A DNA stretch of 64,000 nucleotides from JAILEN01 sp036723975 (GTDB lineage Bacteria > Bacillota > Clostridia > Lachnospirales > Lachnospiraceae): assembly GCA_036723975.1 (NCBI GenBank), contig DAIMGJ010000011.1, positions 11,569 through 75,568 of the forward strand. The letters run 5' to 3'. Positions 45,362-54,755 of this stretch are shown piece after piece (within the stretch, counting starts at the first letter, position 1; every line of letters starts with the position of its first letter). The notes beneath the pieces were generated by a model. It had not been told where the DNA came from and searched no databases. It saw nothing but the letters and a program-made list of their open reading frames with translations. The position numbers were made by a program, and so were the translations under genes.

Positions 45362-46735
45362 TCAATGATTCCAAGGGAATCGGAAGCACCGGATATTCGT
45401 CCACATTTGAGAAATACGTTTGTTGGCATCTCCGTTATAATAGCTCATCACGGCGCAACGCCTAATAACATCCTCTGTAGGATACTGCGCCAAAAGCTGT
45501 CGATGCAGTTGTTCCTTTGGAACCGTAATAACAGCATCCTTTCCAAAGAAATAAGACAAATCGTAATTCACTCCGTTCTCATCCTCATAACAATACTTTA
45601 CGTATTCCAAAATATCTTCGTTTTCTCCGCCGGAAATGGCTGATGTATAACCGATGTAGTTCATATTTCGGATCACATTGTCCGGGCGGGAAATAAAGTT
45701 AATGAACGCCTCCGCAGCATGCTGTTTTTTAGCATTTCCCTGAATACCGTCCTTTAACATGCAAAAGCCGTCAAACCAAAGATTGGAAGCTTCTTCCGGT
45801 ATAAAAAAGTCCAGTTCGTAGTCATCCTCCTCTGCCTGGTCCATGGTATATACCGCATCTCCGGACCACTGCATGTTAGCAACCACCTTACCGCTGACCA
45901 TATCCGCTTTTCCACTGTCAGTCTCCAAGGAATACGAGTTTTGTCTCATAGAAGAAAGAATCTCTTCCACTTGATTTACCGTATCCGCATCCGTTGCATT
46001 TAATCTCTCGCTTAAGCGATCGGCATAGTTTTTATCATTCAAAAAGTCTTCACTTAAAAAGTCTTTCTCATTTAAAATGCAAAGTGCCACAATGTAGGAA
46101 TCGCGAATGGAATCCTTCATTGTTACCTGTTTGTAATACTTTGGATTCAAAAGAAGGCTCCAGTGCTTTAGGTCCTCTTCTTCCACTTTATCCGGATTAT
46201 AAACGATTCCCATGCTTCCCCACATGTAGCCTGCGCCATAATCCATCATGCATTTACCATCAATGGAAAGGTTCTCGAATACTCCTTGGATATAGGGAGA
46301 CAACCCTTTTGCATAATAATTGTTTTCATCGGAAGTATCAAAAAACTCATCGGAAAATGCTACCAGTTTATCCTCGCTAAGCATTTTCAGTATCATATAT
46401 TCCGACGGGCAAACCAAATCAAACCGACTTCCGAGAGTCAACTGATTGTATAAGTCCTCATTGGTTCCATAGGTGGAATACTCTACACGAACCTTTTGAC
46501 CATAAGTCTCATAGTACCAATCTTCAAAATCTTCCACCATGGAGTTTTCCGCAAATACGGTTACTCCGTTATCCAGCTCAACCGCCTCGTCCCAATCACC
46601 TTCGTCAATGTATTCTTCGCAATTTGCCACCCGAAGAACCAGCTCATCGGATTCTTTTTCTTTGCATCCGCCAAGGAGGAAAACATTGCCGGTCACAGCG
46701 ATTAAAAGACATAATAATCGAAATTTATTTCTCAT
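45362..46735 (-). CDS. potD: Spermidine/putrescine ABC transporter substrate-binding lipoprotein
   Basis: 457 residues. The lipobox FLLGGC lies near residues 20-25. The rest is a periplasmic-binding-protein fold with VRVEYSTYGTNEDLYNQL, LVCPSEYMI and LWFDGFCMLKDG typical of PotD. It captures polyamines outside the membrane and delivers them to PotBC. It overlaps the end of potC by 11 bp, which shows one operon potABCD. The N-terminal 30-residue insertion before VRVEYS is longer than in E. coli. Substrate choice between spermidine and putrescine is not clear. Confidence 0.93.
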   Translation of the reverse strand: MRNKFRLLCLLIAVTGNVFLLGGCKEKESDELVLRVANCEEYIDEGDWDEAVELDNGVTVFAENSMVEDFEDWYYETYGQKVRVEYSTYGTNEDLYNQLTLGSRFDLVCPSEYMILKMLSEDKLVAFSDEFFDTSDENNYYAKGLSPYIQGVFENLSIDGKCMMDYGAGYMWGSMGIVYNPDKVEEEDLKHWSLLLNPKYYKQVTMKDSIRDSYIVALCILNEKDFLSEDFLNDKNYADRLSERLNATDADTVNQVEEILSSMRQNSYSLETDSGKADMVSGKVVANMQWSGDAVYTMDQAEEDDYELDFFIPEEASNLWFDGFCMLKDGIQGNAKKQHAAEAFINFISRPDNVIRNMNYIGYTSAISGGENEDILEYVKYCYEDENGVNYDLSYFFGKDAVITVPKEQLHRQLLAQYPTEDVIRRCAVMSYYNGDANKRISQMWTNIRCFRFPWNH

Positions 46736-47531
46736 TTGCTTCCGTTTCCTTCACATTTTTCATGCTTCTCAAATAACCGAAAAGCACCACACAAACCACA
46801 AGTAAAAAGATGAGTGTGGACAATGCCCACAACGCGGTTTTGATTTCCGTCTGAGATCCCTTGGTTGCATTTACCACATAAGTGGAAATGGTATCAAAGG
46901 CCGCCGGCTTCGTATACGTGGTAATAAAGTAGTCATCCACGCTTAAGGTAACACTGGTTAAAAATCCGGAAACAATTCCGGGAACCAGCTCCTTTAAAAC
47001 AACTTTGCGAAGTGCCATCCACGGGGTGCAGCCCAAGTCTAAAGCCGCCTCATATAAATGAGGATCCATGGCATAAAGTCTCGGTTTGATGGACAAATAT
47101 ACAAATGGCGTACATAAAACACATTGTCCGATCAAAAGCGGCAAAAAGGTATCCTTTGAAATTCGAAGGAACACAATCAAAAGAATACATACGGAAAAAC
47201 CGGTTACCACATCCGCATTTACCACGGGAATACGGTTAAAAAATTCCAATACGGTCTTTTGCTTTTTGCTTCCGTAGTACACACCCAGTGCACCGCAGGT
47301 TCCAAGCACTACAGACAATATTGATACTGCAAGTGCCAAAGCCACGGTTCCGAATATCATGCTCCTTAATTCATCCGTGGTAAACAACGTCACATAATTG
47401 TGAAATGAAAACCCGCGGATTTTTCCAATCATCGTGGATTTTGTAAAACTGTACACCGACAAAATAAGAATCGGAGAATACATAAACAAAAGTACCACGA
47501 CAAGCCATAGACGGGAGATTATCTTTTTCAT
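46725..47531 (-). CDS. potC: Spermidine/putrescine ABC transporter permease PotC
   Basis: 268 residues, six membrane segments. The EAA loop YEAALDLGCTPWMALRKVVLKELVPGI contacts the ATPase. Overlaps potB by 4 bp and potD by 11 bp, so translation is coupled. Second permease of a polyamine importer. Confidence 0.93.
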   Translation of the reverse strand: MKKIISRLWLVVVLLFMYSPILILSVYSFTKSTMIGKIRGFSFHNYVTLFTTDELRSMIFGTVALALAVSILSVVLGTCGALGVYYGSKKQKTVLEFFNRIPVVNADVVTGFSVCILLIVFLRISKDTFLPLLIGQCVLCTPFVYLSIKPRLYAMDPHLYEAALDLGCTPWMALRKVVLKELVPGIVSGFLTSVTLSVDDYFITTYTKPAAFDTISTYVVNATKGSQTEIKTALWALSTLIFLLVVCVVLFGYLRSMKNVKETEANEK

Positions 47532-48316
47532 GACAACACACCTCCCTTTTCTTTTTTCTCTTTATCTTCGTCTGTATCAAAAAGATTCAGAAGTGCAATC
47601 AATGTAAGAAGCACCGCGGAAATCATAGCTCCGTTATGCCAGTCGTAGGCACTGAAGTAGCTTCCGATTAAGCTTCCCATGATATACGTAGAGTTGTACA
47701 TCAAATCCAAAACCACATAGTTTGTCATAGCCGGCAAAAATACCATGGTAATTCCGCTGATAATCCCCGGCTTGCTTAAAGGAAGCATTACCTTCCAAAG
47801 AATTGCGGCCTTGCCTGCTCCCAAATCCGCCGCTGCTTCCCACATAGAAGCATCAATTTTGGTAATGGAATTGTAAATCGGCAAAATCATAAAGGGCAAA
47901 AAGTCGTAGCTCATACCAAGGATGGTATTTACAAAAGGATAATATGCAATATTCCCCTCAATCGCGGATAGGATTTCCTTTAACGCGGTAAGTCGAAGTA
48001 CCGAGTTGATCCACATAGGCGTAATAAACATCATTAGAACCAGTCTCGGATTTCTCACATATCCCCTGGCTAAAATATAGGCAGTCGGATATGCTAAAAG
48101 AAGACAAAACGCAGTTGTTAAAACACCTATCAACAAACTGTAAAATAACGTAGCCTGGATTCTTTTGCTCTGGAAAAAATCCAAAAAGTTTTCTATAGTG
48201 GGCTGGCCGCTTCCATCGGTAAAGGCATAGTACAAAACAATAATCAGCGGAAGCACCACGAATAAAACCATAAAAATTCCGTAGGGAATGCTAAGTTTAC
48301 GTCCCGGAAATTTCAA
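47528..48316 (-). CDS. potB: Spermidine/putrescine ABC transporter permease PotB
   Basis: 262 residues, six membrane segments. The EAA motif MWEAAADLGAGKAAILWKVMLPLSKPGI is present. It starts one base after potA stops. Partner of PotC in the polyamine channel. Confidence 0.93.
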   Translation of the reverse strand: MKFPGRKLSIPYGIFMVLFVVLPLIIVLYYAFTDGSGQPTIENFLDFFQSKRIQATLFYSLLIGVLTTAFCLLLAYPTAYILARGYVRNPRLVLMMFITPMWINSVLRLTALKEILSAIEGNIAYYPFVNTILGMSYDFLPFMILPIYNSITKIDASMWEAAADLGAGKAAILWKVMLPLSKPGIISGITMVFLPAMTNYVVLDLMYNSTYIMGSLIGSYFSAYDWHNGAMISAVLLTLIALLNLFDTDEDKEKKEKGGVLS

Positions 48317-48317
48317 C

Positions 48318-49637
48318 TTATGCTTCCTCCTTTAATTTGGTGTACTCGATCCGATTCTCAGGAACCACGATGGAAACAAAGTCTCCGGTGTTCCATAAAT
48401 ACTCGTCATTTACAAAATAGTTTAAGTTATCCTCGGTCTGAACGGTGTAACTATAGTGGTCACCCTTATAGATAATGGATACAATATTTCCCGTAATGTT
48501 TCCTTCTTCCGCATCATCGGAAAGTCTCGCATGAGACGGCGAGAAGAACGCATCGTACAGCACGCCATCCCGCTCCACAACAAAGTGGTTCTTATGGGTA
48601 TCGTAAAGCATAACATGAATATCTTCTGCAGCCACACTGACCCCGGTCTTATCTCCCACAGTAAGAGGGCGTTTATCATATACCACAATCTCGTTCTTTC
48701 CGCTCTGAAGGGTTATCTCATAATAGGTTCCTTTAAAAAGACAGGAAATCACTTCGCCGGAAATCTTTCCCTCGCCTTCCTTGCACCACACAAAGCCTTC
48801 CGGACGAATCACCACTTCCACTTCGGTTCCAACCGGATAATCTTCTTCACAAGTAAAGGAAGCTCCTAAGAATTCCACCTGGCGGAACCCGCTCATCTTT
48901 CCGTGGAAAATATTACTTTCACCGATGAAATCGGCGACAAACGCATTGCTTGGTATACGATAGATATCCTCCGGTCGTCCTACCTGCTGGATATCTCCCT
49001 GAGACAATACAACAATACGATCTGACATGGTAAGGGCTTCTTCCTGATCGTGCGTTACAAAGATAAAGGTAATTCCCAGTTCTTCATGCATGTGCTTTAA
49101 TTCCAACTGCATCTCTCGACGCATTTTGTAATCAAGGGCTCCCAAAGGCTCATCCAAAAGCAGAATTTCCGGTTCGTTTACAATAGCGCGAGCGATGGCA
49201 ATACGCTGCTGCTGTCCCCCGGACAACGTCTGTACCTTTCGTTTCTCAAATCCTTCTAAGTCTACAATTTCCAATGCCCTCCTTACCTTTTCCTCAATGG
49301 CAGGCTTGGACATTTTCTTTAATGTCAAACCAAAGGCAATGTTCTCGTAGACATTCATATGTGGAAACAGCGCATACTTTTGAAACACCGTATTAATCGG
49401 GCGTTCGTTGGGAGGAAGTTTTGCAATGTTTTCTCCGTGCAACAAAATCTCGCCCTCCGTGGGTGTTTCAAATCCTGCTATCATACGAAGCAGCGTGGTT
49501 TTACCACAGCCTGACGGTCCTAAAAGAGTAACAAATTCACCCTTTTTGATTTGAAGATCCACACCGGAAATAACATCCGTTACTCCGTCGAAGGATTTTC
49601 TTAAGTGTTTCAATTCGATAATGTTTTTGTTTTCCAA
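48318..49637 (-). CDS. potA: Spermidine/putrescine ABC transporter ATP-binding protein
   Basis: 439 residues. Walker A GPSGCGKTTLLR near residue 40, signature LSGGQQQR near 140, Walker B ILLLDEPLGALD and the H-loop. The C-terminal TOBE domains are present and the last part (from about 370) is longer than in E. coli PotA, about 60 residues more. First gene of potABCD. It powers polyamine uptake. Confidence 0.95.
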   Translation of the reverse strand: MENKNIIELKHLRKSFDGVTDVISGVDLQIKKGEFVTLLGPSGCGKTTLLRMIAGFETPTEGEILLHGENIAKLPPNERPINTVFQKYALFPHMNVYENIAFGLTLKKMSKPAIEEKVRRALEIVDLEGFEKRKVQTLSGGQQQRIAIARAIVNEPEILLLDEPLGALDYKMRREMQLELKHMHEELGITFIFVTHDQEEALTMSDRIVVLSQGDIQQVGRPEDIYRIPSNAFVADFIGESNIFHGKMSGFRQVEFLGASFTCEEDYPVGTEVEVVIRPEGFVWCKEGEGKISGEVISCLFKGTYYEITLQSGKNEIVVYDKRPLTVGDKTGVSVAAEDIHVMLYDTHKNHFVVERDGVLYDAFFSPSHARLSDDAEEGNITGNIVSIIYKGDHYSYTVQTEDNLNYFVNDEYLWNTGDFVSIVVPENRIEYTKLKEEA

Positions 49638-49652
49638 TCTTTTTTCCTCAAT

Positions 49653-49694
49653 AAAAAAATGTATAATAAATCAACAGATTTATTATACATTTTT
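49653..49694 (-). terminator. Terminator after the DUF6033 gene
   Basis: ATGTATAATAAATC and GATTTATTATACAT form a 14-bp AT-rich stem with T runs on both sides. The same AT-rich sequence could contribute a -10 for potA, which starts 16 bp away. Confidence 0.75.
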
Positions 49695-49726
49695 TCTTGT
49701 AGAAATAAAGGATTTTATCCTTATTT

Positions 49727-50581
49727 TTAGCCTTTATAGTCGATATTTTGACCAAAGTTTAATTCTTCCGCGGTTACTACAGAATCAACTGCGGAATTGT
49801 AAGAAAAAGCAGACACCTTGTCAAACAAGCCTTCTGCGGAATCAGATTCGATGAAGTGATAGCTTACCTCGGCGTCTTCTTTTACCTTTTCTGCTTCTTC
49901 ATGTCTCTTTTGGCGTGCTTCTTCCACACGCTCCTCGGCCTTTTCCTTCTCGGCTTTCTTCTTTTCTGCTTTCTTGGCTTCTGCCTTTGCTTCACGCTGT
50001 TTTTCGATACGCTTTGCCTGCGCCTCGGATGATTTCTCCAATGTAGCAAAATAGCTTGCATTTCCGTGGGAATCAACGTTGATTCCAAAATTCTTTACGG
50101 ACGCACCGCTGGAGACAAGAGAATTCTTCATCTCCGTCAGCTTGGTCTGAGCCATGGCGATGATTCCTTCGTACTTCTTCGCAAAGGAAGGATCGTTTGC
50201 CATCTTTTCCAGTTTTTCCGCATCGATTAAAACCACCTGCTTACTTGCATTTCCGTAAGAAGCCGCATTTTTCTGCACTTGTGATTTTAAATCATTGGAC
50301 ACCAGAATAAACTCCATGTTTCCAAACTTGGATTTTAATTTCTCATAGTATTCTTTTGCTTTGTCGGATAGTTGAACATCTCCTATGGCCAACCCATAGT
50401 CAGATGCCTTGGGAACCAATGAGCTTATTGAAGAAATCGGCTCATAGGTCTTGGTTTTGATTTCCTCTTTTTGAGAGGTCGCAGATGCAGTCCTGCTTTC
50501 CTCAACCTTTTTTGCGTCGGACGTTTTATAAGTCTGGACTGCTTGCTGATATGCATTCATTCCATAAATACTTGACGTCAT
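49727..50581 (-). CDS. DUF6033 family protein
   Basis: 284 residues, no signal peptide or membrane segment. The first 30 residues (SSIYGMNAYQQAVQTYK) and DVQLSDKAKEYYEKLKSKFGNMEFILVSNDLK block near 70-100 are the DUF6033 signature. A long Lys/Ala/Glu coiled coil covers residues 185-235. The family is found in Lachnospiraceae and has no known role; the N-terminus recalls proteins of the flagellar export type. It is a single gene, divergent from the ATP-grasp gene. Confidence 0.7.
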   Translation of the reverse strand: MTSSIYGMNAYQQAVQTYKTSDAKKVEESRTASATSQKEEIKTKTYEPISSISSLVPKASDYGLAIGDVQLSDKAKEYYEKLKSKFGNMEFILVSNDLKSQVQKNAASYGNASKQVVLIDAEKLEKMANDPSFAKKYEGIIAMAQTKLTEMKNSLVSSGASVKNFGINVDSHGNASYFATLEKSSEAQAKRIEKQREAKAEAKKAEKKKAEKEKAEERVEEARQKRHEEAEKVKEDAEVSYHFIESDSAEGLFDKVSAFSYNSAVDSVVTAEELNFGQNIDYKG

Positions 50582-50778
50582 AGTAAAACCTCCTTGTTTT
50601 CAACTGTGTAAATCCTTTTACAACAACTACTATATTTAGAAGCCACATAAGTATAGTTTTCTATTTATTACATCGGAGCCTTCTTTATAAAGCTTAACAC
50701 TTTTTCAAAAAATTTTTTGTATTTTTAAAAGAAACTGTTAAAATAATCTGTGAAATACTTTAAGGAAGGGGACAAAGT

Positions 50779-51969
50779 ATGAATTTTATTTTTATTTCTC
50801 CCAATTTTCCGGGAAATTATTACCATTTTTGTGAAAAGTTATTGGAAAACGGCGTAAACGTGCTTGGAATCGGCGATGCACCTTACGAATCCTTAAGTAA
50901 TGAACTTCGTTTTTCTCTAACGGAATACTACAAAGTTGAATCTTTGGAAGATTATGATTCCATGATTCGTGCTGTAGGATTCTTTACTTTTAAATATGGA
51001 AAAATCGATTGGATTGAGTCTAACAACGAGTTTTGGTTAAATCAGGATGCACGACTTAGGGTGGATTTCAATATCCATACCGGTTTTATCAAACAGACCG
51101 CAATCGACCGATTAAAAAAGAAATCTCTGATGAAGGAAATATTTGCGAAATCATCCATTCCTTCCGCCAGATATCATATGGTTTCCACCGCTGCAGCAGG
51201 CAAAAAGTTTGCAAAAGAAGTGGGATATCCGGTGGTTGTAACTGCGGATTTTACCTCCGATATTTCAGACACCTGGAAGTTAAATAATGATGACGAGCTG
51301 GAGAAGTTTTATAAAACCCGTCCATCCGGCGAGTTTATTATGGAAGAATATATCGACGGCGACGTTTATTCTTACGACGCCATCATCGACGATAAAGGAA
51401 ATGCTCTTTTCGAATCCACAACCCGCTATCCTTCCGTATTGGATACGGTTATGAGCAAAAACGAGTTTTCTTATTTTGTATATCCGGATTTGCCGGAAGA
51501 ACTTCAGGAAATCGGTAGAAAAACAGCAAAAGCCTTTGAATTGAAATGTCGATTTGTTCACTTTGAGTTTATCCGAATGGAAAAAGCAAAGAAAAACCTT
51601 GGAAGGAAAAACGACTTTATCGCTGTAAAAGTAAGCGGTTGTCCGGGAGGCGGTCCGATATGCGACATGATGAATTACGCTCATTCGTCCGACGTTTACC
51701 AAATTTGGGCAAATATGATTACCGGAAAAGAAACAAAGCCCAGCAAATCGAAAAAGCCAATGTACAGCGTATATTCCTTCCGTCGCGGCAATCGAAGCTT
51801 TGCTCACACCAATCGAAAGATTTTACAGAAATATGCCTCCGCAATTTCCGATCACAGAGAGGTTCCGCCACTTGACTGGGAACACGAAGGCGAATACAGC
51901 TACATCGCAGTATTTGACACACTGCCAAAAGCGCAGGCCTTCCTCAGATATATTTCTGAAAGAAGATAA
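50779..51969 (+). CDS. ATP-grasp domain protein
   Basis: 396 residues. A pre-ATP-grasp domain begins with FIFISPNFPGNYYHFCEKLLENGVNVLG and the ATP-grasp domain follows (about 115-310) with GEFIMEEYIDGDVYSYDAI and the metal-binding FVHFEFIRM. This is the carboxylate-amine ligase type related to carbamoyl-phosphate synthase large chain and CarB-like proteins. The substrates are unknown. AAGGAAGGGG lies just before the ATG. A single gene with its own terminator. Confidence 0.85.
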   Translation: MNFIFISPNFPGNYYHFCEKLLENGVNVLGIGDAPYESLSNELRFSLTEYYKVESLEDYDSMIRAVGFFTFKYGKIDWIESNNEFWLNQDARLRVDFNIHTGFIKQTAIDRLKKKSLMKEIFAKSSIPSARYHMVSTAAAGKKFAKEVGYPVVVTADFTSDISDTWKLNNDDELEKFYKTRPSGEFIMEEYIDGDVYSYDAIIDDKGNALFESTTRYPSVLDTVMSKNEFSYFVYPDLPEELQEIGRKTAKAFELKCRFVHFEFIRMEKAKKNLGRKNDFIAVKVSGCPGGGPICDMMNYAHSSDVYQIWANMITGKETKPSKSKKPMYSVYSFRRGNRSFAHTNRKILQKYASAISDHREVPPLDWEHEGEYSYIAVFDTLPKAQAFLRYISERR

Positions 51970-51972
51970 TTA

Positions 51973-52020
51973 AAAAAATCTCAAATAGTTTTCACATGAA
52001 AACTTATTTGAGATTTTTTT
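51973..52020 (+). terminator. Terminator after the ATP-grasp gene
   Basis: AATCTCAAATA and TATTTGAGATT form the outer stem, AGTTTTC/GAAAACT the inner one, followed by seven T. Confidence 0.88.
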
Positions 52021-52035
52021 ATTGCTATTAATTAT

Positions 52036-52066
52036 AAAAAAGACAGAGGAATGAACCTCTGTCTTT
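52036..52066 (-). terminator. Terminator of tRNA-Lys
   Basis: AAAGACAGAGG and CCTCTGTCTTT form an 11-bp stem followed on the minus strand by TTTTTT. Confidence 0.9.
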
Positions 52067-52071
52067 GAAAG

Positions 52072-52144
52072 TGCGCGACCAGGGTCTCGAACCCTGGACA
52101 CCCTGATTAAGAGTCAGGTGCTCTACCAACTGAGCTAGTCGCGC
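52072..52144 (-). tRNA. tRNA-Lys(CTT)
   Basis: Acceptor GCGCGAC/GTCGCGC, D arm TAGCTCAGTTGGTAGAGCA, anticodon stem CCTGA/TCAGG with loop CTCTTAA giving anticodon CTT, T arm CCAGG-GTTCGAG-ACCCTGG. CCA is not encoded. A normal, intact tRNA. Confidence 0.95.
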
Positions 52145-52170
52145 ATCTGTTGTTTGTCACAACAAATGGA

Positions 52171-52199
52171 ATTATATAACAGCAAAAATAATAATGCAA
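52171..52199 (-). promoter_or_regulatory. Promoter of tRNA-Lys
   Basis: TTGCAT (plus 52194-52199), 17-bp spacer, TATAAT (plus 52171-52176), about 26 bp before the tRNA. Confidence 0.75.
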
Positions 52200-52245
52200 G
52201 TACTTTTTTTATTTTTTCACAAAAAATCCATAAATTATTTTTTTG

Positions 52246-53016
52246 CTAGCATTTTCCGGTAAATCCGTACCATCTCCAAGCACGATACAACGCAGCATCT
52301 TCCGCATCCGCGGGAACAAAATGAAGTTTATTTGCACGTCTCGCGAATTTACGAAGTTTTGATTTTCTATATGATTTCTTTTCCTCTTTGGAAGCATTTT
52401 GCATCGTATAAAACAGCATCAGTTCCACAAGTGCCATATTTTGCGCACACAGCCACTGGGCATCTTCGTAATCGCCAAGTAATATCCTGCTCCAATCGTA
52501 AGCTTCCAAAAGTTCAATCTCATCCACGGCGGATTCTGACGGAACATGATGGATGACACGTTCCGGTACCATACGCACATAATCGCAGTGCAGCAAATAC
52601 TCCGTCAAAAAACAAAGATCCCATGCGTCGGATTTTCCTTCTTCAAACTGAATATGAAAGCCCTGGATTAAATCACGTCGGAAGACTTTATTCCAAAGCA
52701 TGCTTTGATCGTGGTCCATATAAAAGATTCGTGAAAGCATATCTTCATTTGACATTACCCGGGTTGTAGACTCAGGGCTTTTTTCTCCCACCGACGGCAC
52801 ATCGTATCCCACACAGCCAAGATCGGCCTGCTTTTTCCCGTCCCCCGGTTCCATTGCCTTTAAAAGCCAGGTTTCATAATCCGGCTCTATCGTATCTCCT
52901 TCACGTAAAAAACAGATATACTTTCCGGTTGCTTTTTTTATTTCCTGATTTAAAACTGCCGAACGATGCATCGCATCATCCGGCAGATAAATCACACTAA
53001 AAATCTCACTCATCAT
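52246..53016 (-). CDS. Glycosyltransferase-like protein, short N-terminus
   Basis: 256 residues from ATG at 53016, which overlaps the lysozyme stop as ATGA. A longer frame would need TTG. The sequence KKATGKYICFLREGDTIEPDYETWLLKAM is the middle of a GT-A family 2 glycosyltransferase and DAWDLCFLTEYLL the later part, but the N-terminal nucleotide-binding portion of about 50 residues is missing. Either the gene was truncated or this is a degenerate relative with another role. Coupled to the GH25 gene. Confidence 0.65.
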   Translation of the reverse strand: MMSEIFSVIYLPDDAMHRSAVLNQEIKKATGKYICFLREGDTIEPDYETWLLKAMEPGDGKKQADLGCVGYDVPSVGEKSPESTTRVMSNEDMLSRIFYMDHDQSMLWNKVFRRDLIQGFHIQFEEGKSDAWDLCFLTEYLLHCDYVRMVPERVIHHVPSESAVDEIELLEAYDWSRILLGDYEDAQWLCAQNMALVELMLFYTMQNASKEEKKSYRKSKLRKFARRANKLHFVPADAEDAALYRAWRWYGFTGKC

Positions 53017-54014
53017 TCGCTCATCCAAAGATTCAAATCCACATTTCCACTGATACCGTTTACACTTCCGCTGTCGGTGTACTGCCAGATTTTATACTCG
53101 TAAGGCCAGTACAGCTCTTTGTTATATCCTGCGAACCATTTATCATACTCACTCAGCTGTGTTAAATCCAAAAGCACAGCTCCCATCTCCGTATTATGAT
53201 AAATCATCGGTGTATAGCCGGCATTTGAAACCGCTTCGCAAAACGTGCGAACCAAAGCAGTACGTTCTTCCACAGAAAGCGCATTTCCTCTTCCGCTGCT
53301 ATCCTGCGTCTTTTCCACATCTAAAACGATTGGAAGTTCAATACCTTTTTCAGAAGCCACAGAAATCGCTACCTGAGCCTCTTCCAGTATCTCAGCCTCA
53401 TTTACCGCCTGGGTAAACACGTATAATCCCACAGGGATGCCGGCAGCATGGGCACCATCCACATTGGCACGACACTTTTCGTCTTCCACCAGTTTTCCGC
53501 TTCCGTATCCGCGATACGCCGCACGAATGAAAGCAAACTCAACGCCATCTGCGCGAACTGCCTGCCAATCAATATTTCCCTGGAACGACGAAACATCAAT
53601 ACCGAATTTTGCTGTTCCGTGAGCATCATCGGTGTAGGTATAACGTCCCGTATTTTCATCCACATAGAGATTCTCGATATTGTAATCGTTTTTCGCAAGA
53701 GCCTCATTAATCTCAAAGAAATAATAGCCTTCGCTGGAAGGCACCACCAAACTTTCCGGGTACAACATCTTTAAAACGGAAAGTGTGGAATAACCGTCGG
53801 CAAAATACTGTTTCACCTGATCCATAACAGAATTCTTGCCGTCATTTCTTGCCTCATCAATCAGCTCTCTAACCTCGGCAGAAGAATATACATGTCCATT
53901 TATGCGCACGCGATTTCCGATTCCGGTCAACAGGTTTCCCGCAGTTAATACCACTACCGTTGCAACCACAGAAGTCAGAGAAACCACCAAATACTGAGCG
54001 CTTCTCTTTTTCAT
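53013..54014 (-). CDS. GH25 muramidase with N-terminal membrane anchor
   Basis: About 333 residues from ATG at 54014, which follows GAGGTGAAT. A longer start would lie inside the terminator hairpin upstream. A membrane anchor near residues 7-28, a spacer to about 130, and a GH25 domain from FGIDVSSFQGNIDW to the end with PIVLDVEKT and MIYHNT. The enzyme cuts the N-acetylmuramic acid linkage of peptidoglycan. The key Asp and Glu residues of the family are visible. Probably cell-wall turnover; it is co-transcribed with the glycosyltransferase-like gene. Confidence 0.9.
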   Translation of the reverse strand: MKKRSAQYLVVSLTSVVATVVVLTAGNLLTGIGNRVRINGHVYSSAEVRELIDEARNDGKNSVMDQVKQYFADGYSTLSVLKMLYPESLVVPSSEGYYFFEINEALAKNDYNIENLYVDENTGRYTYTDDAHGTAKFGIDVSSFQGNIDWQAVRADGVEFAFIRAAYRGYGSGKLVEDEKCRANVDGAHAAGIPVGLYVFTQAVNEAEILEEAQVAISVASEKGIELPIVLDVEKTQDSSGRGNALSVEERTALVRTFCEAVSNAGYTPMIYHNTEMGAVLLDLTQLSEYDKWFAGYNKELYWPYEYKIWQYTDSGSVNGISGNVDLNLWMSE

Positions 54015-54026
54015 AATATTCACCTC

Positions 54027-54083
54027 AAAAAAAGCTATACTAATATGCATCCTGCACTTTCGCAGAATCCATATTAGTATAGC
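54027..54083 (-). terminator. Terminator after the cytidylate-kinase-like gene
   Basis: GCTATACTAATATG and CATATTAGTATAGC form a 14-bp stem with a second small hairpin CTGC-GAAAGT-GCAG in the loop, followed by seven T on the minus strand. It ends 6 bp before the ribosome site of the GH25 gene. Confidence 0.88.
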
Positions 54084-54135
54084 AGATTATCAGTAAAAAG
54101 AAATCCTTTATCTGTCTTTTGTATGATATAACAGT

Positions 54136-54702
54136 TTACTTTGCAAGGGTTTCCAAAACATCTACGCAGTTATCAATTCCGACGCGTCCGGAGTTTAAAA
54201 TAATATCAAAGTAGTTCTTTGCACCCCAACTTCCTTCAGAGTGTGCAGCAAAGAATTTTTCACGCTTTTTATCAAACTTTTTCATCACATCTTCTGCTTC
54301 GGAAGATGAAATATTTTCCACATTAATGGTACGATCCAAACGGAAGTCCTTATCCGCAGTGATAAAGACTTTAAGCACTTCCTGATCTTTTAAGATTTCA
54401 CAGGCTGCACGTCCCACAAACACACACTTGGTGCGTTCAGCCGCTTCCTGAATAATTTCTTTTTCTGTGTTGTAAATCTTTTCTTCAAGGGTCATACTGT
54501 CTTTCGATGGTTTGAAGAACGTATTTACCGGGTTCTGCTCATCCATGGCAGAAACCTGTTCGTACGGAATGCCAAGGCGCTTGCAGGTTTCTACAACCAC
54601 ACCCCTGTCATAGAGTTCAAACCCAAGGCGCTTTGCCAGTTTTTCGGCAATCTCGTGTCCACCGCTTCCATACTCTCTTTCAATTGCAATTACGTTGTAC
54701 AT
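54136..54702 (-). CDS. Cytidylate-kinase-like protein
   Basis: 188 residues. The P-loop variant IEREYGSGGHEIAEKLAKRLGF near residues 7-28 and the later FVGRAACEIL and RLDRTINVENIS segments match the cytidylate kinase-like family PF13189 and not the true Cmk. It may phosphorylate a nucleotide; function is not established. A single gene between NrnA and GH25 with its own terminator. Confidence 0.85.
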   Translation of the reverse strand: MYNVIAIEREYGSGGHEIAEKLAKRLGFELYDRGVVVETCKRLGIPYEQVSAMDEQNPVNTFFKPSKDSMTLEEKIYNTEKEIIQEAAERTKCVFVGRAACEILKDQEVLKVFITADKDFRLDRTINVENISSSEAEDVMKKFDKKREKFFAAHSEGSWGAKNYFDIILNSGRVGIDNCVDVLETLAK

Positions 54703-54755
54703 GTAAAATTCCTCCCCATAGTTTATTTTAATTACTTACTTCTTCCAATAAGTAA

